Shown here in pieces: positions 39,679-46,499 of a stretch of DNA of 46,499 bases. Origin of the DNA: an uncultured Bacteroidales bacterium (GTDB lineage: Bacteria > Bacteroidota > Bacteroidia > Bacteroidales > UBA932); the NCBI GenBank assembly GCA_900320185.1, contig ONRD01000023.1:1-46499 (forward strand). Reading direction: 5' to 3'. Both the position numbers and the translations under genes were made by a program. Numbering within the stretch: the first letter of the stretch is position 1; every line of letters begins with the position of its first letter. The notes below the pieces were generated by a model. It saw nothing but the letters and a program-made list of their open reading frames with translations. It searched no databases and had not been told where the DNA came from.

Positions 39679-41025
39679 CTACAGAGCTTCGATCAGGACT
39701 CCCTGGCAGGAGGACACGGTGCACTTGATCCATCCCTCGCCGTCGCGTTCCAGCGGCAGGTAGTCGTCGCCGCCGAGCACGGAGACTTCGCGTCCCGGAG
39801 CCTTGAACTTCAGGGTCCGTGTCTTGGGAGCCTTGTCCGTCGGATCGTCCGCGATGCACACGAACAGGGCGTCGCCGCCCTTGCCGGCCTTGCAGGGTTC
39901 CATCCTTCCGACCACTATGGGGCAGCCGGCAGTCAGGCCGCTGAAGACGCCGTCCTCATAGACCTTGACGCCCTTCTCGAGGCTGCCTTCGAGCATGGCG
40001 TCGCTGAAACCGACGCAGGTGGTCTCCACGCGCCTGTAGTCCATGTAGCGCCTGGAGATGCGGTGGATCTCGGCATTGACCTTCTTGAGTTTCTCATATT
40101 GCTGGGTCTTGTTGCCCTCCTTGTCCACCACCTGATTGTCCCACCATCCGGCAGTGTAGCAGGCCCAGGTTATGCTCCTGGCGCCGTAGGCCATGGCTGA
40201 ATATGCCTGCCAGCGCAGCTGGTTCTCGGTCACCCACGCCTTGGGGTCGAGGCTGTTCACCTGGAGGGTGATCCACATGTCGCGTCCTGTCCTGAGGCAG
40301 GCGTCGGAGATTATGCGGAGGTTGGCGTAGGCCTTCTGCGGGCCGGCCGCCTCCTGGAGGTAGTAGAAGTCGTATGAGATGTAGTCTGCGGGAATATTCC
40401 TGCAGTAGCGGTCCACGTAGTCCTGGTAGGACGCCGTGCCGAGGGGACCCTTCACCGGATATTCGCCCTCGCGGGGACCCGGTGCATAGTAAGGATGCAG
40501 GTTGATGAAGGCGAACTGCTTCGGGAAAAGTTTCTCCACCTGGGCAAGGACCTCGCCGTAGTAAGGGAAATCCCAGCATGAGGGTTCGTCCCCGATGTCA
40601 ATTCCCCAGACGGCCGGATGGTCCTCGAACTTCGCAGCCCGCTCCTCGTAGACTGACGGCGGATTCACGCTGCGAAGGGTTCCGGCGTTGTCGCCCATTC
40701 CTCCCCACCAGCCGGGGACGACACCGCTCAGGATGGCGCCAACACCGTATTTCTGGAAGAGGTCGAGCGCCGGACGGTCATTGTCCATGCAGATCACGAA
40801 ATCGATGCCGCAGTCGGCCAGGTCCTTGATGTGAGCCTCCGTGCGGGCATAGGGCCTCAGGTGGTACACTCCGATGTTCATCTTGCTGCGGTCCATCCTC
40901 CCGGCCTTGGTCACGTACCCCTTCTCACCGAGGTTTCCGTTCTCGTCGAACTGTGCCGATGCAGTGGTGGGCTGCAGCATTCCCAGCACCGAGAGAACGA
41001 TTGCAATGGTTGATAGTCTTTTCAT
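39679..41025 (-). CDS. Glycoside-hydrolase-like TIM-barrel protein, paralogue 2
   Basis: The 448-aa secreted protein has a signal peptide (MKRLSTIAIVLSVLGMLQPT-TASA) and the same barrel as its neighbour: GYVTKAGRMDRSKMNIGVYH, FVICMDNDRPALDLFQKYGV, WGIDIGDEPSCWDFPYYGEV, IPADYISYDFYYLQEA and CQGVLIEAL at the end. The candidate acid Glu in GDEPS is conserved in both. The start at 41025 is preferred; an ATG at 41106 would bury the signal. It has a well-formed promoter (41200-41231) about 170 nt upstream, and paralogue 1 probably shares that transcript. Confidence 0.7.
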   Translation of the reverse strand: MKRLSTIAIVLSVLGMLQPTTASAQFDENGNLGEKGYVTKAGRMDRSKMNIGVYHLRPYARTEAHIKDLADCGIDFVICMDNDRPALDLFQKYGVGAILSGVVPGWWGGMGDNAGTLRSVNPPSVYEERAAKFEDHPAVWGIDIGDEPSCWDFPYYGEVLAQVEKLFPKQFAFINLHPYYAPGPREGEYPVKGPLGTASYQDYVDRYCRNIPADYISYDFYYLQEAAGPQKAYANLRIISDACLRTGRDMWITLQVNSLDPKAWVTENQLRWQAYSAMAYGARSITWACYTAGWWDNQVVDKEGNKTQQYEKLKKVNAEIHRISRRYMDYRRVETTCVGFSDAMLEGSLEKGVKVYEDGVFSGLTAGCPIVVGRMEPCKAGKGGDALFVCIADDPTDKAPKTRTLKFKAPGREVSVLGGDDYLPLERDGEGWIKCTVSSCQGVLIEAL

Positions 41026-41088
41026 CTTGTCTATGATTTTATGTGATTCGAATTTCCGTCTCCAGCAAAGTTTCCGGTCTTGTCTTCT

Positions 41089-41184
41089 GGTCATGTAACC
41101 GGCCACTTCTCAGCTAACATTTCCGGTCACGTCTCCGGTCATGTAACCGGCCACTTCTCAGCTAACATTTCCGGTCACGTCTCC
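41089..41184 (+). repeat. 48-bp tandem duplication
   Basis: GTCATGTAACCGGCCACTTC, then TCAGCTAACATTTCCGGTC and ACGTCTCC, occurs twice head to tail (starts at 41090 and 41138). It lies in the leader of paralogue 2. Confidence 0.85.
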
Positions 41185-41199
41185 CGACAACATGCTTTA

Positions 41200-41231
41200 C
41201 AAATTTAAGAAAGAGTTTCCAACGACACAAC
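41200..41231 (-). promoter_or_regulatory. Bacteroidota -33/-7 promoter of the glycoside-hydrolase-like pair
   Basis: The minus strand has GTTG, a 20-nt spacer and TAAATTTG, an exact TAnnTTTG box. The leader to ATG 41025 would be about 170 nt and includes the 48-bp duplication. Confidence 0.6.
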
Positions 41232-41524
41232 ACCATCCGCGGAATCACCGGCACAACACCAACACCGCGACACCGCCGGCGTAAAACCACCTACGCAACA
41301 CCCAGCGGCACAACACCAACGCCGCGGAAAGGCGCACCCACCTCCGCGACACCGCCGAGAGGGGCAGTCCCAAACAGTAAACCAGCGCCGCAGGGACAGT
41401 CCACAACACGGAATGCTCCCCCCGACGCGATGGACGCCGCTGGGGCAAAACAGCATCACCCGCCCGCACGGGAAGGCGCGGTGCTGCAGATGTTTGCGTC
41501 AAGGGCTGATATTGGGAAATGATC

Positions 41525-42010
41525 CTACTTGCCGGTGGCGGAGTGGATGGCGTCGATCTGGTCGTTGATGCGGTTGCGGAACACGACAGGGTCTGCGATC
41601 TTCGTGAAGCGGTTCGTTGCGCCCCCGGTAGTCGCGGCGAGGGTCCCGTAGCCGAGGATCCGGCCGAGGATGCCCTGGTCCACGGATATTCCTTCACACT
41701 TGATCAGCATGAGCTCAACCGTCCGGCGCGAAATGATCCCGTGCTTCATGATGAGACGCTTGTTGGTCAGGGTATATTCAGAACTGACCTTGCGTACGAT
41801 CGCCCGAAGCAGGGACCCAAGGAATATAACGCCGAAAATGGCAATAGCATAGATGATATCCTCATCATAGAAATTGTCACTTGCACCGATGCCAAACACG
41901 ATAAGGAATATGAGTCCCCAGAAAATAGGAGCTAGGAATATTGCCCAATGGAGTTGCGCACGATAGACGATGGACTCGCCGCGAAGAAGGTTGTTTTCAG
42001 CGTAATTCAT
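41525..42010 (-). CDS. PH-domain (YdbS/bPH2-like) membrane protein
   Basis: The 161-aa protein begins MNYAENNLLRGESIVYRAQL, followed by two membrane helices (IFLAPIFWGLIFLIVFGI; IIYAIAIFGVIFLGSLLRAI). A bacterial PH domain follows (SEYTLTNKRLIMKHGIISRR, VELMLIKCEGISVDQGILGR, YGTLAATTGG). YTLTNKRLI is typical of bPH2 proteins. The family is poorly understood and tied to membrane stress in several bacteria. The start at 42010 is chosen over 42043 because the first eleven residues of the longer form fall in the leader. A TATTTTTG promoter lies about 43 nt upstream. Confidence 0.85.
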   Translation of the reverse strand: MNYAENNLLRGESIVYRAQLHWAIFLAPIFWGLIFLIVFGIGASDNFYDEDIIYAIAIFGVIFLGSLLRAIVRKVSSEYTLTNKRLIMKHGIISRRTVELMLIKCEGISVDQGILGRILGYGTLAATTGGATNRFTKIADPVVFRNRINDQIDAIHSATGK

Positions 42011-42052
42011 TTCAAGGTCTCGAATATTAGGTATATACAGCAATTACAACCA

Positions 42053-42083
42053 CAAAAATACTATTTTTCCTGACAACGGCAAT
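42053..42083 (-). promoter_or_regulatory. Bacteroidota -33/-7 promoter of the PH-domain gene
   Basis: The minus strand has ATTG, a 19-nt spacer and TATTTTTG, a full match to TAnnTTTG. The leader would be about 36 nt. Note that GTATATA also occurs within this leader, at about 42031. Confidence 0.6.
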
Positions 42084-42241
42084 AGTTTGGCCCGACAGAA
42101 AGTAACGACAGCCCACTTCCAACTGCCCGGTTACGAAGGCAGCGTCATCGAATACAAGTTCTCGTTCGCTTCCCCCCACCAGGTCGCCCATCTCTGCCTA
42201 CCCTGCGCTGCCTCCCCTGCCTCCACTTCCCCCCTGTCATT

Positions 42242-42270
42242 GCTTCGCTCAGAATCTCTCTGAGCGAAGC
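42242..42270. repeat. REP-like perfect hairpin (12-bp stem)
   Basis: GCTTCGCTCAGA-ATCTC-TCTGAGCGAAGC is a perfect stem-loop. Related GCGAAGAATCTGAAACGAAG motifs recur nearby at 42270-42370, a pattern seen in many bacterial intergenic REP sequences. Confidence 0.6.
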
Positions 42271-42374
42271 GAAGAATCTGAAACGAAGGGCAGCGCAACG
42301 GACTGATCCTGCCCCCCCCTGTCATCCTGAACTAAGCGAAGAATCTGAAACGAAGCGAAGAATCTCCGCCCTGT

Positions 42375-42475
42375 CGGCAACAACCGGCCGGGGAGGAGGG
42401 CCCTTGCCCGGAGCCCCCCGCAGCCGGCCGTGTTGTAGCCGCCGCTCCTGCTGCCGAGCGGCGGCGGTGCCGCAA
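42375..42475 (-). repeat. 101-bp GC-rich module, inverted copy
   Basis: This is the reverse complement of 27175-27275 with a single mismatch by eye, about 15 kb apart. Confidence 0.85.
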
Positions 42476-42687
42476 TATACATTCCAATAAAATGTTGCAT
42501 CTCCACACCATCAACGCCCACTGAATACAGGACGACCTCGCTCGGTCCTCAACTCGGGACCATCCACAAAAACAGGCCCTTACCATTTATTGTTCAGCGC
42601 CGGTTAACCTATATCAGGACGTTCTTGTCCATATCCTCGAACTCAAAAACCGGCAAGCCTATTTCAGGACGCGACGATGCCCTTAAG

Positions 42688-42857
42688 TTTTCAAATAGCT
42701 CACACGCTATGATTTCGCAATAGACTATAAATCAACACATTAATTTTTGCAAGCGTGATAAGTGGGCTTGATTTCAGGCTACCTTCACACGCTATCATTT
42801 TGTAATATATTAATAATGAAGCGCTTATCTTTTTAAGGCGTGTGAGCTATTTGAAAA
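42688..42857 (-). repeat. 170-bp inverted-repeat element, copy 3 (inverted)
   Basis: It has the same length and the same 20-bp terminal inverted repeats as the copies beside the RAYT, in opposite orientation, with more internal divergence. The adjacent CGTCCTGAAATAGGCTTGCC on its right arm is also shared. Confidence 0.85.
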
Positions 42858-42860
42858 AAC

Positions 42861-43085
42861 CATTCCAGTCGACGGTCAATGGACCCATTCTGTGCAGTAG
42901 CCGATAGCCCCATACCCAACAGTAGTTAACGGGTCCATTCCAGTCGACGGTCAATGGCCCATTCCGGGCAGTAGCCGATAGCCCCATACCCAACAGTAGT
43001 TAACGGGTCCATTCCGGCCGACGGTCAATGGCCCATTCCGTGCAGTAGCCAATAGCCCCATACCCTGCAGCAGTCAATGGACCCA
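42861..43085 (+). repeat. 74-75-bp tandem array, about 3 units
   Basis: Units begin CATTCCAGTCGACGGTCAAT and continue with GTGCAGTAGCCGATAGCCCC and ATACCCAACAGTAGTTAACG. Starts are at 42861, 42936 and 43010. The last unit is diverged and merges into shorter relatives. Confidence 0.8.
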
Positions 43086-43550
43086 CCCCAAGCGATAGTC
43101 AATGGACTTATCCCGTGCGGTAGTCATTGATCGGCAACAACCGGTCAAGGCTGGTCACCCGCGGCTGTCAGCGGGTCACTCCCCTATAGGTCCTGCAGAC
43201 GGATTTGTAACTATCCAAGTCACCGATATCGTAGCGGCTGCCGGGCATCAGCATCGCGTGGACCGGCGAACGTGAACAGAGCCAGGCGATGAAGCTTCCG
43301 GGAGCATCGGCCCCGCAACCCTCGGCAAGGGCGAGGGACACCTTGGCAGCATCGGCTTTGGAATATACATAGAAAGGAGGGCAGCACCAGTTTGACCTGG
43401 GCACGGCAGGTTTTTCTTCCATCCCGATGACCAAGTCACCTTCGCCGATCTCGAGGATTCCGCTCTTGCGGAGACGTGCCGGATCCGGTTCAGGGTAACG
43501 CATTATGCATGTCGTCCCCTTGTCCAGTGAATATTCAATGAACGACGAGA

Positions 43551-43584
43551 GGCTGAAATCCAGGACAGGCTGAAATCCAGGACA
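43551..43584. repeat. 17-bp tandem duplication causing the frameshift
   Basis: GGCTGAAATCCAGGACA occurs twice in direct succession (43551-43567, 43568-43584). Because 17 is not a multiple of three, it shifts the reading frame. Confidence 0.95.
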
Positions 43585-43759
43585 TTGTCACCAGCCACTA
43601 CCAGGATGTCATCGTCCCACCCAAGGGTGTCGATGGCCAGGGCGATGTCCCTGACGGCCCCTAGCCGCGTCTCGTTGGTGGAAGTCCCGTCATCGATGAC
43701 GGCAATGCCCGAAGAAAGCGCTGTCAACCCTTTGGCGGGATTATGTAAACCAGGGTGCC

Positions 43760-43880
43760 CATGCTCCCCGGCAGTCCCTTCGGTCTGAGCAAGGGCATCA
43801 GGCGACACAGGGTGCGGCCCATGCTCCCCGGCAGTCCCTTTGGCCTGAGCAAGGGCATCAGGCGACACAGGGTGCTCGTG
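43760..43880. repeat. 60-bp in-frame tandem repeat within the nucleotidyltransferase
   Basis: Two successive units begin CCATGCTCCCCGGCAGTCCC and continue through GAGCAAGGGCATCAGGCGAC; a partial third follows. Each full unit encodes 20 residues, including HPVSPDALAQ, so the frame is kept. Confidence 0.9.
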
Positions 43881-44179
43881 CTCCCCTTCATCCCCTTCGT
43901 CGGCGGCCAGGGCATCGAGCCGTTCGAGGCTGTCCATGAGCCGGCGGGAAGCCCACTCATGGAAAAAAGGCGCAAACCGCGAATTGGTGACTACGGCGAA
44001 CCCGTCGACAGCTCCGGTGGAAGCTATGTCGTCCACCAGCCAGTCGGTAATGGTCTTCCCGGCCACTTCAAGGAGAGGCTTCGGGAAATTCTCGGTAAGC
44101 GGATACAGCAGGCACTTCATCTCGTTCATTTTCTACGCCGCCGGCACGACGGCCAACGCCTGCACCGACGGCAGTATGT

Positions 44180-45379
44180 TCAGATTTTCACTCCGTCGGC
44201 GCTGTGGCACACATAAGCGCCGTAATGCCCGCGAAGGGCGGGGAAAGCGGAAAGGTACTCCTCCTCGACATTCCTGAATACCGCCTCTTCCATGGAAGGG
44301 TCCACCAGGGCCATGCAGCAGCCCTTGAAACCGGCGCCGCTGAAACGGCCTCCATAGATGCCGTCCGTATGCCGCATGATGGTGTACAGGGTCTTCAATT
44401 CCTCGGAACCGGTCTCCCAGTTCTCGATGGAGGACAGCCCGGACTCGAAGCACAGGCGGCCGTATTCCTCCAGGTCTCCCCTCCTCCATGCCTCGGCGCC
44501 CCGGCAGACACGGTCATATTCACCGTACCAGTGCTCGGCACGCCGGCGCCAGTTGTCCGGCAGCCTGTCCCTGAAGCGCTCGAACACCTCGAAAGGGACC
44601 TCGCGCAGGTTAGTGTCGCCGAACTTCCCGTAGTCCATCCCGGCATAGGCCTTGAGGGCATATGCAGCACTGCGGAGTTCATCCACCCGCATGTTGAACC
44701 GGCTGCCCGCAAGGGTCCTTTCCACACCGCTGAAGAAGATCGCGATGAAGTACGGCTTCATCGACGGGGCGGTCGGTATCAGCTCATAGGTGTCGTCCCT
44801 GGTGTCGAGGTAGAGAAGGTGGTCTTTCCTGGAGAAGACCTCGCAGCTCTGGTCCAGCTTGCCGCAGGAGACGCCTACGTAGTTGTTCTCGGCAGCCTTC
44901 GCCGTCTCGATCAGCTCAGTGTCCCCGAGGTGGATTCCGTTCACGGTGCAAATGGCCTTGAGGAAGGCTATGATGACGGCGGCGGAAGAGGACAGTCCGC
45001 CAATAGGAAGGCTGCCCTCAATGACTCCGCTGAGGCCCACGTTGAGAGTATGGCGGCGGCCAAGTTCGCGGGTAGCCCCCCGGAGGTAGTCCGCCCAGTC
45101 ATCCTGGCGGGTCTCCGGAACGGCCCTGACGTGCCACTGCGCCCTCTTCTCGAACTGGAGGGAGGAAAGTTCCACCACTCCGTTCTGCTTGGGGGAATAT
45201 GCGATGTGGATGCCCTTGTCGATGGCCAGGCCCGTTATCTTCCCGAGGTTGTGGTCGGAATGGGCTCCGATCGGGCAGACCCGGTAGGGACAGAAGGAAA
45301 GCCCCTCAGGCTCCCTCCTGTAGGTCTGACGGAATTTCTGCTCGCAATCCATCTGGGAGAGTATCTGTCCTTGCTCCAT
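44180..45379 (-). CDS. GHMP sugar kinase (galactokinase family, galacturonokinase-like)
   Basis: The 399-aa protein has the GHMP motifs. The sugar-binding motif 1 is SFCPYRVCPIGAHSDHNLGK, motif 2 is GSLPIGGLSSSAAVIIAFL, and motif 3 is GGRFSGAGFKGCCMALVD. A conserved Asp lies in KLDQSCEVFSRKD. In galactokinases motif 1 usually reads GRVNLIGEHTDY; here CPIGAHSDHN looks more like galacturonokinases. The substrate could therefore be galacturonate, galactose or another sugar. It phosphorylates a sugar at C1 in the cytoplasm. It lies 3 nt after pgi and upstream of the frameshifted nucleotidyltransferase, which would have used its sugar-1-phosphate. I leave the symbol blank because the substrate is unsure. 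Confidence 0.85.
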   Translation of the reverse strand: MEQGQILSQMDCEQKFRQTYRREPEGLSFCPYRVCPIGAHSDHNLGKITGLAIDKGIHIAYSPKQNGVVELSSLQFEKRAQWHVRAVPETRQDDWADYLRGATRELGRRHTLNVGLSGVIEGSLPIGGLSSSAAVIIAFLKAICTVNGIHLGDTELIETAKAAENNYVGVSCGKLDQSCEVFSRKDHLLYLDTRDDTYELIPTAPSMKPYFIAIFFSGVERTLAGSRFNMRVDELRSAAYALKAYAGMDYGKFGDTNLREVPFEVFERFRDRLPDNWRRRAEHWYGEYDRVCRGAEAWRRGDLEEYGRLCFESGLSSIENWETGSEELKTLYTIMRHTDGIYGGRFSGAGFKGCCMALVDPSMEEAVFRNVEEEYLSAFPALRGHYGAYVCHSADGVKI

Positions 45380-45382
45380 CAG

Positions 45383-46499
45383 CTAAAGCCTTGCCTTGAT
45401 GGCCTTGGTCTGCTCTTCGTAGCCGGGCTTCTCCAAGAGGGCGAACATGTTCTTCTTGTAGGCTTCCACTCCGGGCTGGTTGAAAGGATTGACTCCAAGG
45501 ACATAGGCGGAGATGCCGCATGCGAACTCGAAGAAATAGAAGAGGGCGCCGAGGGTGGATTCATCGATCTTCTCCACGGAAACCTCGAGCTGGGGCACGC
45601 CGCCGTCTATGTGGGCGAGCTTCGTGCCGAGCATGGCCATCGCGTTGCAGTGCTCGACGTGCTTTCCTGCGAGGTAGTTGAGCTGGTCAAGGTTCTGGGG
45701 GTCGCTGCCGATCACTACCGACCGGTTGCTCCTGCGGATGTTGATCACGGTCTCGAACACGTCCCTGTCGCCTTCTTGGATGAACTGTCCCATGGAATGG
45801 AGGTCGGTCGTAAAATTGACGGAAGCCGGGAATATTCCCTTGAGGTCCTTGCCCTCGGACTCTCCGTAAAGTTGCTTCCACCATTCGCCGAAGAACTGGA
45901 ACTTGGGGTTGAAGGAGACCAGGATCTCGATCTTCTTGCCCTGCTCCTTGTAAAGGAGGTTCCTCATGGCCGCATACTTGACGGCGGGATTGTCCTCGCC
46001 CTTGACCTTGAGTTCCTTCTCCATCACGGCCGCCCCGGAGAGAATGGCACGGATGTCGAACCCGGCCACGGCTATCGGCAGCAGGCCAACGGGTGTCAGG
46101 ACCGAATAGCGGCCGCCCACGTTGTCGGGAACCACGAAGGTCCTGTAGCCTTCCTGGGTGGCAAGTGTCTTGAGGGCACCCCTCCTGGCGTCGGTGATGG
46201 CGACTATCCTCTCGGATGCATCAGCGTAGTTCTTCTCGATGAACTCCTTGACGATCCTGAAGGCAACTGCAGGCTCGGTGGTCGTGCCTGACTTGGAGAT
46301 GACGATCGCAGCCACATTCCTTTCGCCGGCGAGGTCCATCAGCTCGGCAAGATACTCCTCGGAAAGGTTGTTCCCTGCGAACACCACTTCCGGAGCGTCC
46401 CCCTTGCGGGCAAGCTGCTTCGCGAAATTGTGGGAAAGGGCTTCGATGGCGCAGCGGGCTCCCAGGTAGGAGCCGCCTATGCCGATCACTATCACGAGG
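45383..46499 (-). CDS. pgi: Glucose-6-phosphate isomerase, 5' end beyond the window
   Basis: The frame runs to the right edge with no start in view; about 372 residues are visible. It contains [60 protein letters not shown], the active-site region [20 protein letters not shown] and [13 protein letters not shown], and a normal C-terminus ([19 protein letters not shown]). It interconverts glucose-6-phosphate and fructose-6-phosphate in glycolysis. About the first 75 residues should lie outside. The sugar kinase starts 3 nt after its stop, so they are cotranscribed. Confidence 0.93.
   Translation of the reverse strand, partial: LVIVIGIGGSYLGARCAIEALSHNFAKQLARKGDAPEVVFAGNNLSEEYLAELMDLAGERNVAAIVISKSGTTTEPAVAFRIVKEFIEKNYADASERIVAITDARRGALKTLATQEGYRTFVVPDNVGGRYSVLTPVGLLPIAVAGFDIRAILSGAAVMEKELKVKGEDNPAVKYAAMRNLLYKEQGKKIEILVSFNPKFQFFGEWWKQLYGESEGKDLKGIFPASVNFTTDLHSMGQFIQEGDRDVFETVINIRRSNRSVVIGSDPQNLDQLNYLAGKHVEHCNAMAMLGTKLAHIDGGVPQLEVSVEKIDESTLGALFYFFEFACGISAYVLGVNPFNQPGVEAYKKNMFALLEKPGYEEQTKAIKARL

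Larger units (their letters stand above)
41026..41524. other. Intergenic region with promoter and repeats
   Basis: About 500 nt contain a 48-bp tandem duplication, the promoter of glycoside-hydrolase-like paralogue 2, and imperfect repeats of GGCACAACACCAACGCCGCG type (41230-41410). Frames across it are repeat-derived and I see no gene. Confidence 0.6.
42011..43167. other. Gene-free repeat region (42.0-43.2 kb)
   Basis: This 1.16-kb stretch contains the PH-gene promoter, a 12-bp perfect hairpin repeat (42242-42270), the inverted 101-bp module (42375-42475), the inverted 170-bp element (42688-42857) and a 75-bp tandem array (42861-43085). No gene is seen. Confidence 0.65.
43168..44129 (-). 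pseudogene. Frameshifted sugar nucleotidyltransferase
   Basis: Two adjoining frames make one nucleotidyltransferase. The N-terminal frame (44129-43503) holds MNEMKCLLYPLTENFPKPLL, EVAGKTITDWLVDDIASTGA and the active-site block ILVVAGDNVLDFSL. The C-terminal frame (43503-43168) holds YPEPDPARLRKSGILEIGEG and DLVIGMEEKPAVPRSN. They are split by a 17-bp tandem duplication at 43551-43584. Removing one copy restores DNVLDFSLSSFIEYSLDKG-TTCIMRYPEP in one frame. The protein also carries an internal repeat from two 60-bp units (GEHGPHPVSPDALAQ). It is RmlA/UDP-sugar pyrophosphorylase-like in plan and sits downstream of a sugar kinase gene. It is most likely inactive now, unless the duplication is slipped or phase-variable. 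Confidence 0.88.

Noticed and set aside
44204-46291. A 695-codon open frame on the plus strand opposite the kinase and isomerase genes
   Set aside because: It is antisense to two clearly identified enzymes, is rich in Val/Leu/Gly/Glu with shadow-like composition, and has no promoter or family signature.

Overview
The window looks like a chromosome segment of a GC-rich member of the Bacteroidota, most likely order Bacteroidales. The evidence is a BACON-domain lipoprotein, a fimbrillin-like lipoprotein, a DUF4251 protein, a carboxypeptidase-regulatory-domain outer-membrane barrel protein, AUG starts with A-rich leaders and no Shine-Dalgarno, and -33/-7 promoters with a TAnnTTTG-type -7 box upstream of several right-half genes. 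No rRNA, tRNA or CRISPR array was recognised.

Region A (about 1-19.7 kb) is a dense, very GC-rich block in two divergent arms around a 0.38-kb regulatory gap (8797-9177). The leftward arm encodes an HD hydrolase, a HAD-like/ADP-ribosylglycohydrolase fusion, a two-lobed aspartic peptidase, a large DUF4011-type helicase with transglutaminase-like and Vsr-like domains, a sigma-70-family factor overlapping the helicase, a predicted caspase-like (clan CD) peptidase and a partial unknown. The rightward arm encodes a second sigma-70-family factor, a second HD hydrolase, a protein ending in a sigma-54 (RpoN-box) DNA-binding domain, an AAA+ ATPase, a lipoprotein, small proteins, a MoxR ATPase, a VWA protein with a degenerate metallopeptidase-like domain, and several unknowns. 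Most gene starts that follow a gap carry a G-rich + TATATA element (GGTATATA or GGAGTATATA), unlike the TAAATTTG boxes outside. My inference is that this is one genomic island with its own transcription machinery, and a candidate undescribed conflict or stress system built round MoxR-VWA, ADP-ribose chemistry, proteases and a nucleic-acid helicase.

Region B (19.7-24.5 kb) begins with an AT-rich orphan gene and a short orphan at the island edge. It then holds ordinary chromosomal genes: a membrane-anchored flavodoxin, threonine aldolase, HydE and TcdA, the last with a low-complexity insert.

Region C (24.5-28.1 kb) is a repeat nest around a REP-associated tyrosine transposase (RAYT). It has 170-bp elements with 20-bp perfect terminal inverted repeats, long direct repeats on both sides of the RAYT, and 35-bp and ~52-bp tandem arrays. 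A third inverted 170-bp copy lies at 42.7 kb.

Region D (28.1-42.0 kb) is mostly cell-surface genes: two lipoproteins, a 52-aa peptide gene, a large outer-membrane barrel protein, two tandem glycoside-hydrolase-like paralogues, DUF4251, a DUF7010-like membrane protein with a small HTH partner, and a PH-domain membrane protein.

Region E (42.0-46.5 kb) has more repeats and then a leftward sugar operon: pgi, a GHMP sugar kinase, and a sugar nucleotidyltransferase frameshifted by a 17-bp tandem duplication. Short tandem duplications recur through regions C-E, including two cases where a gene's 3' end has been copied just downstream.
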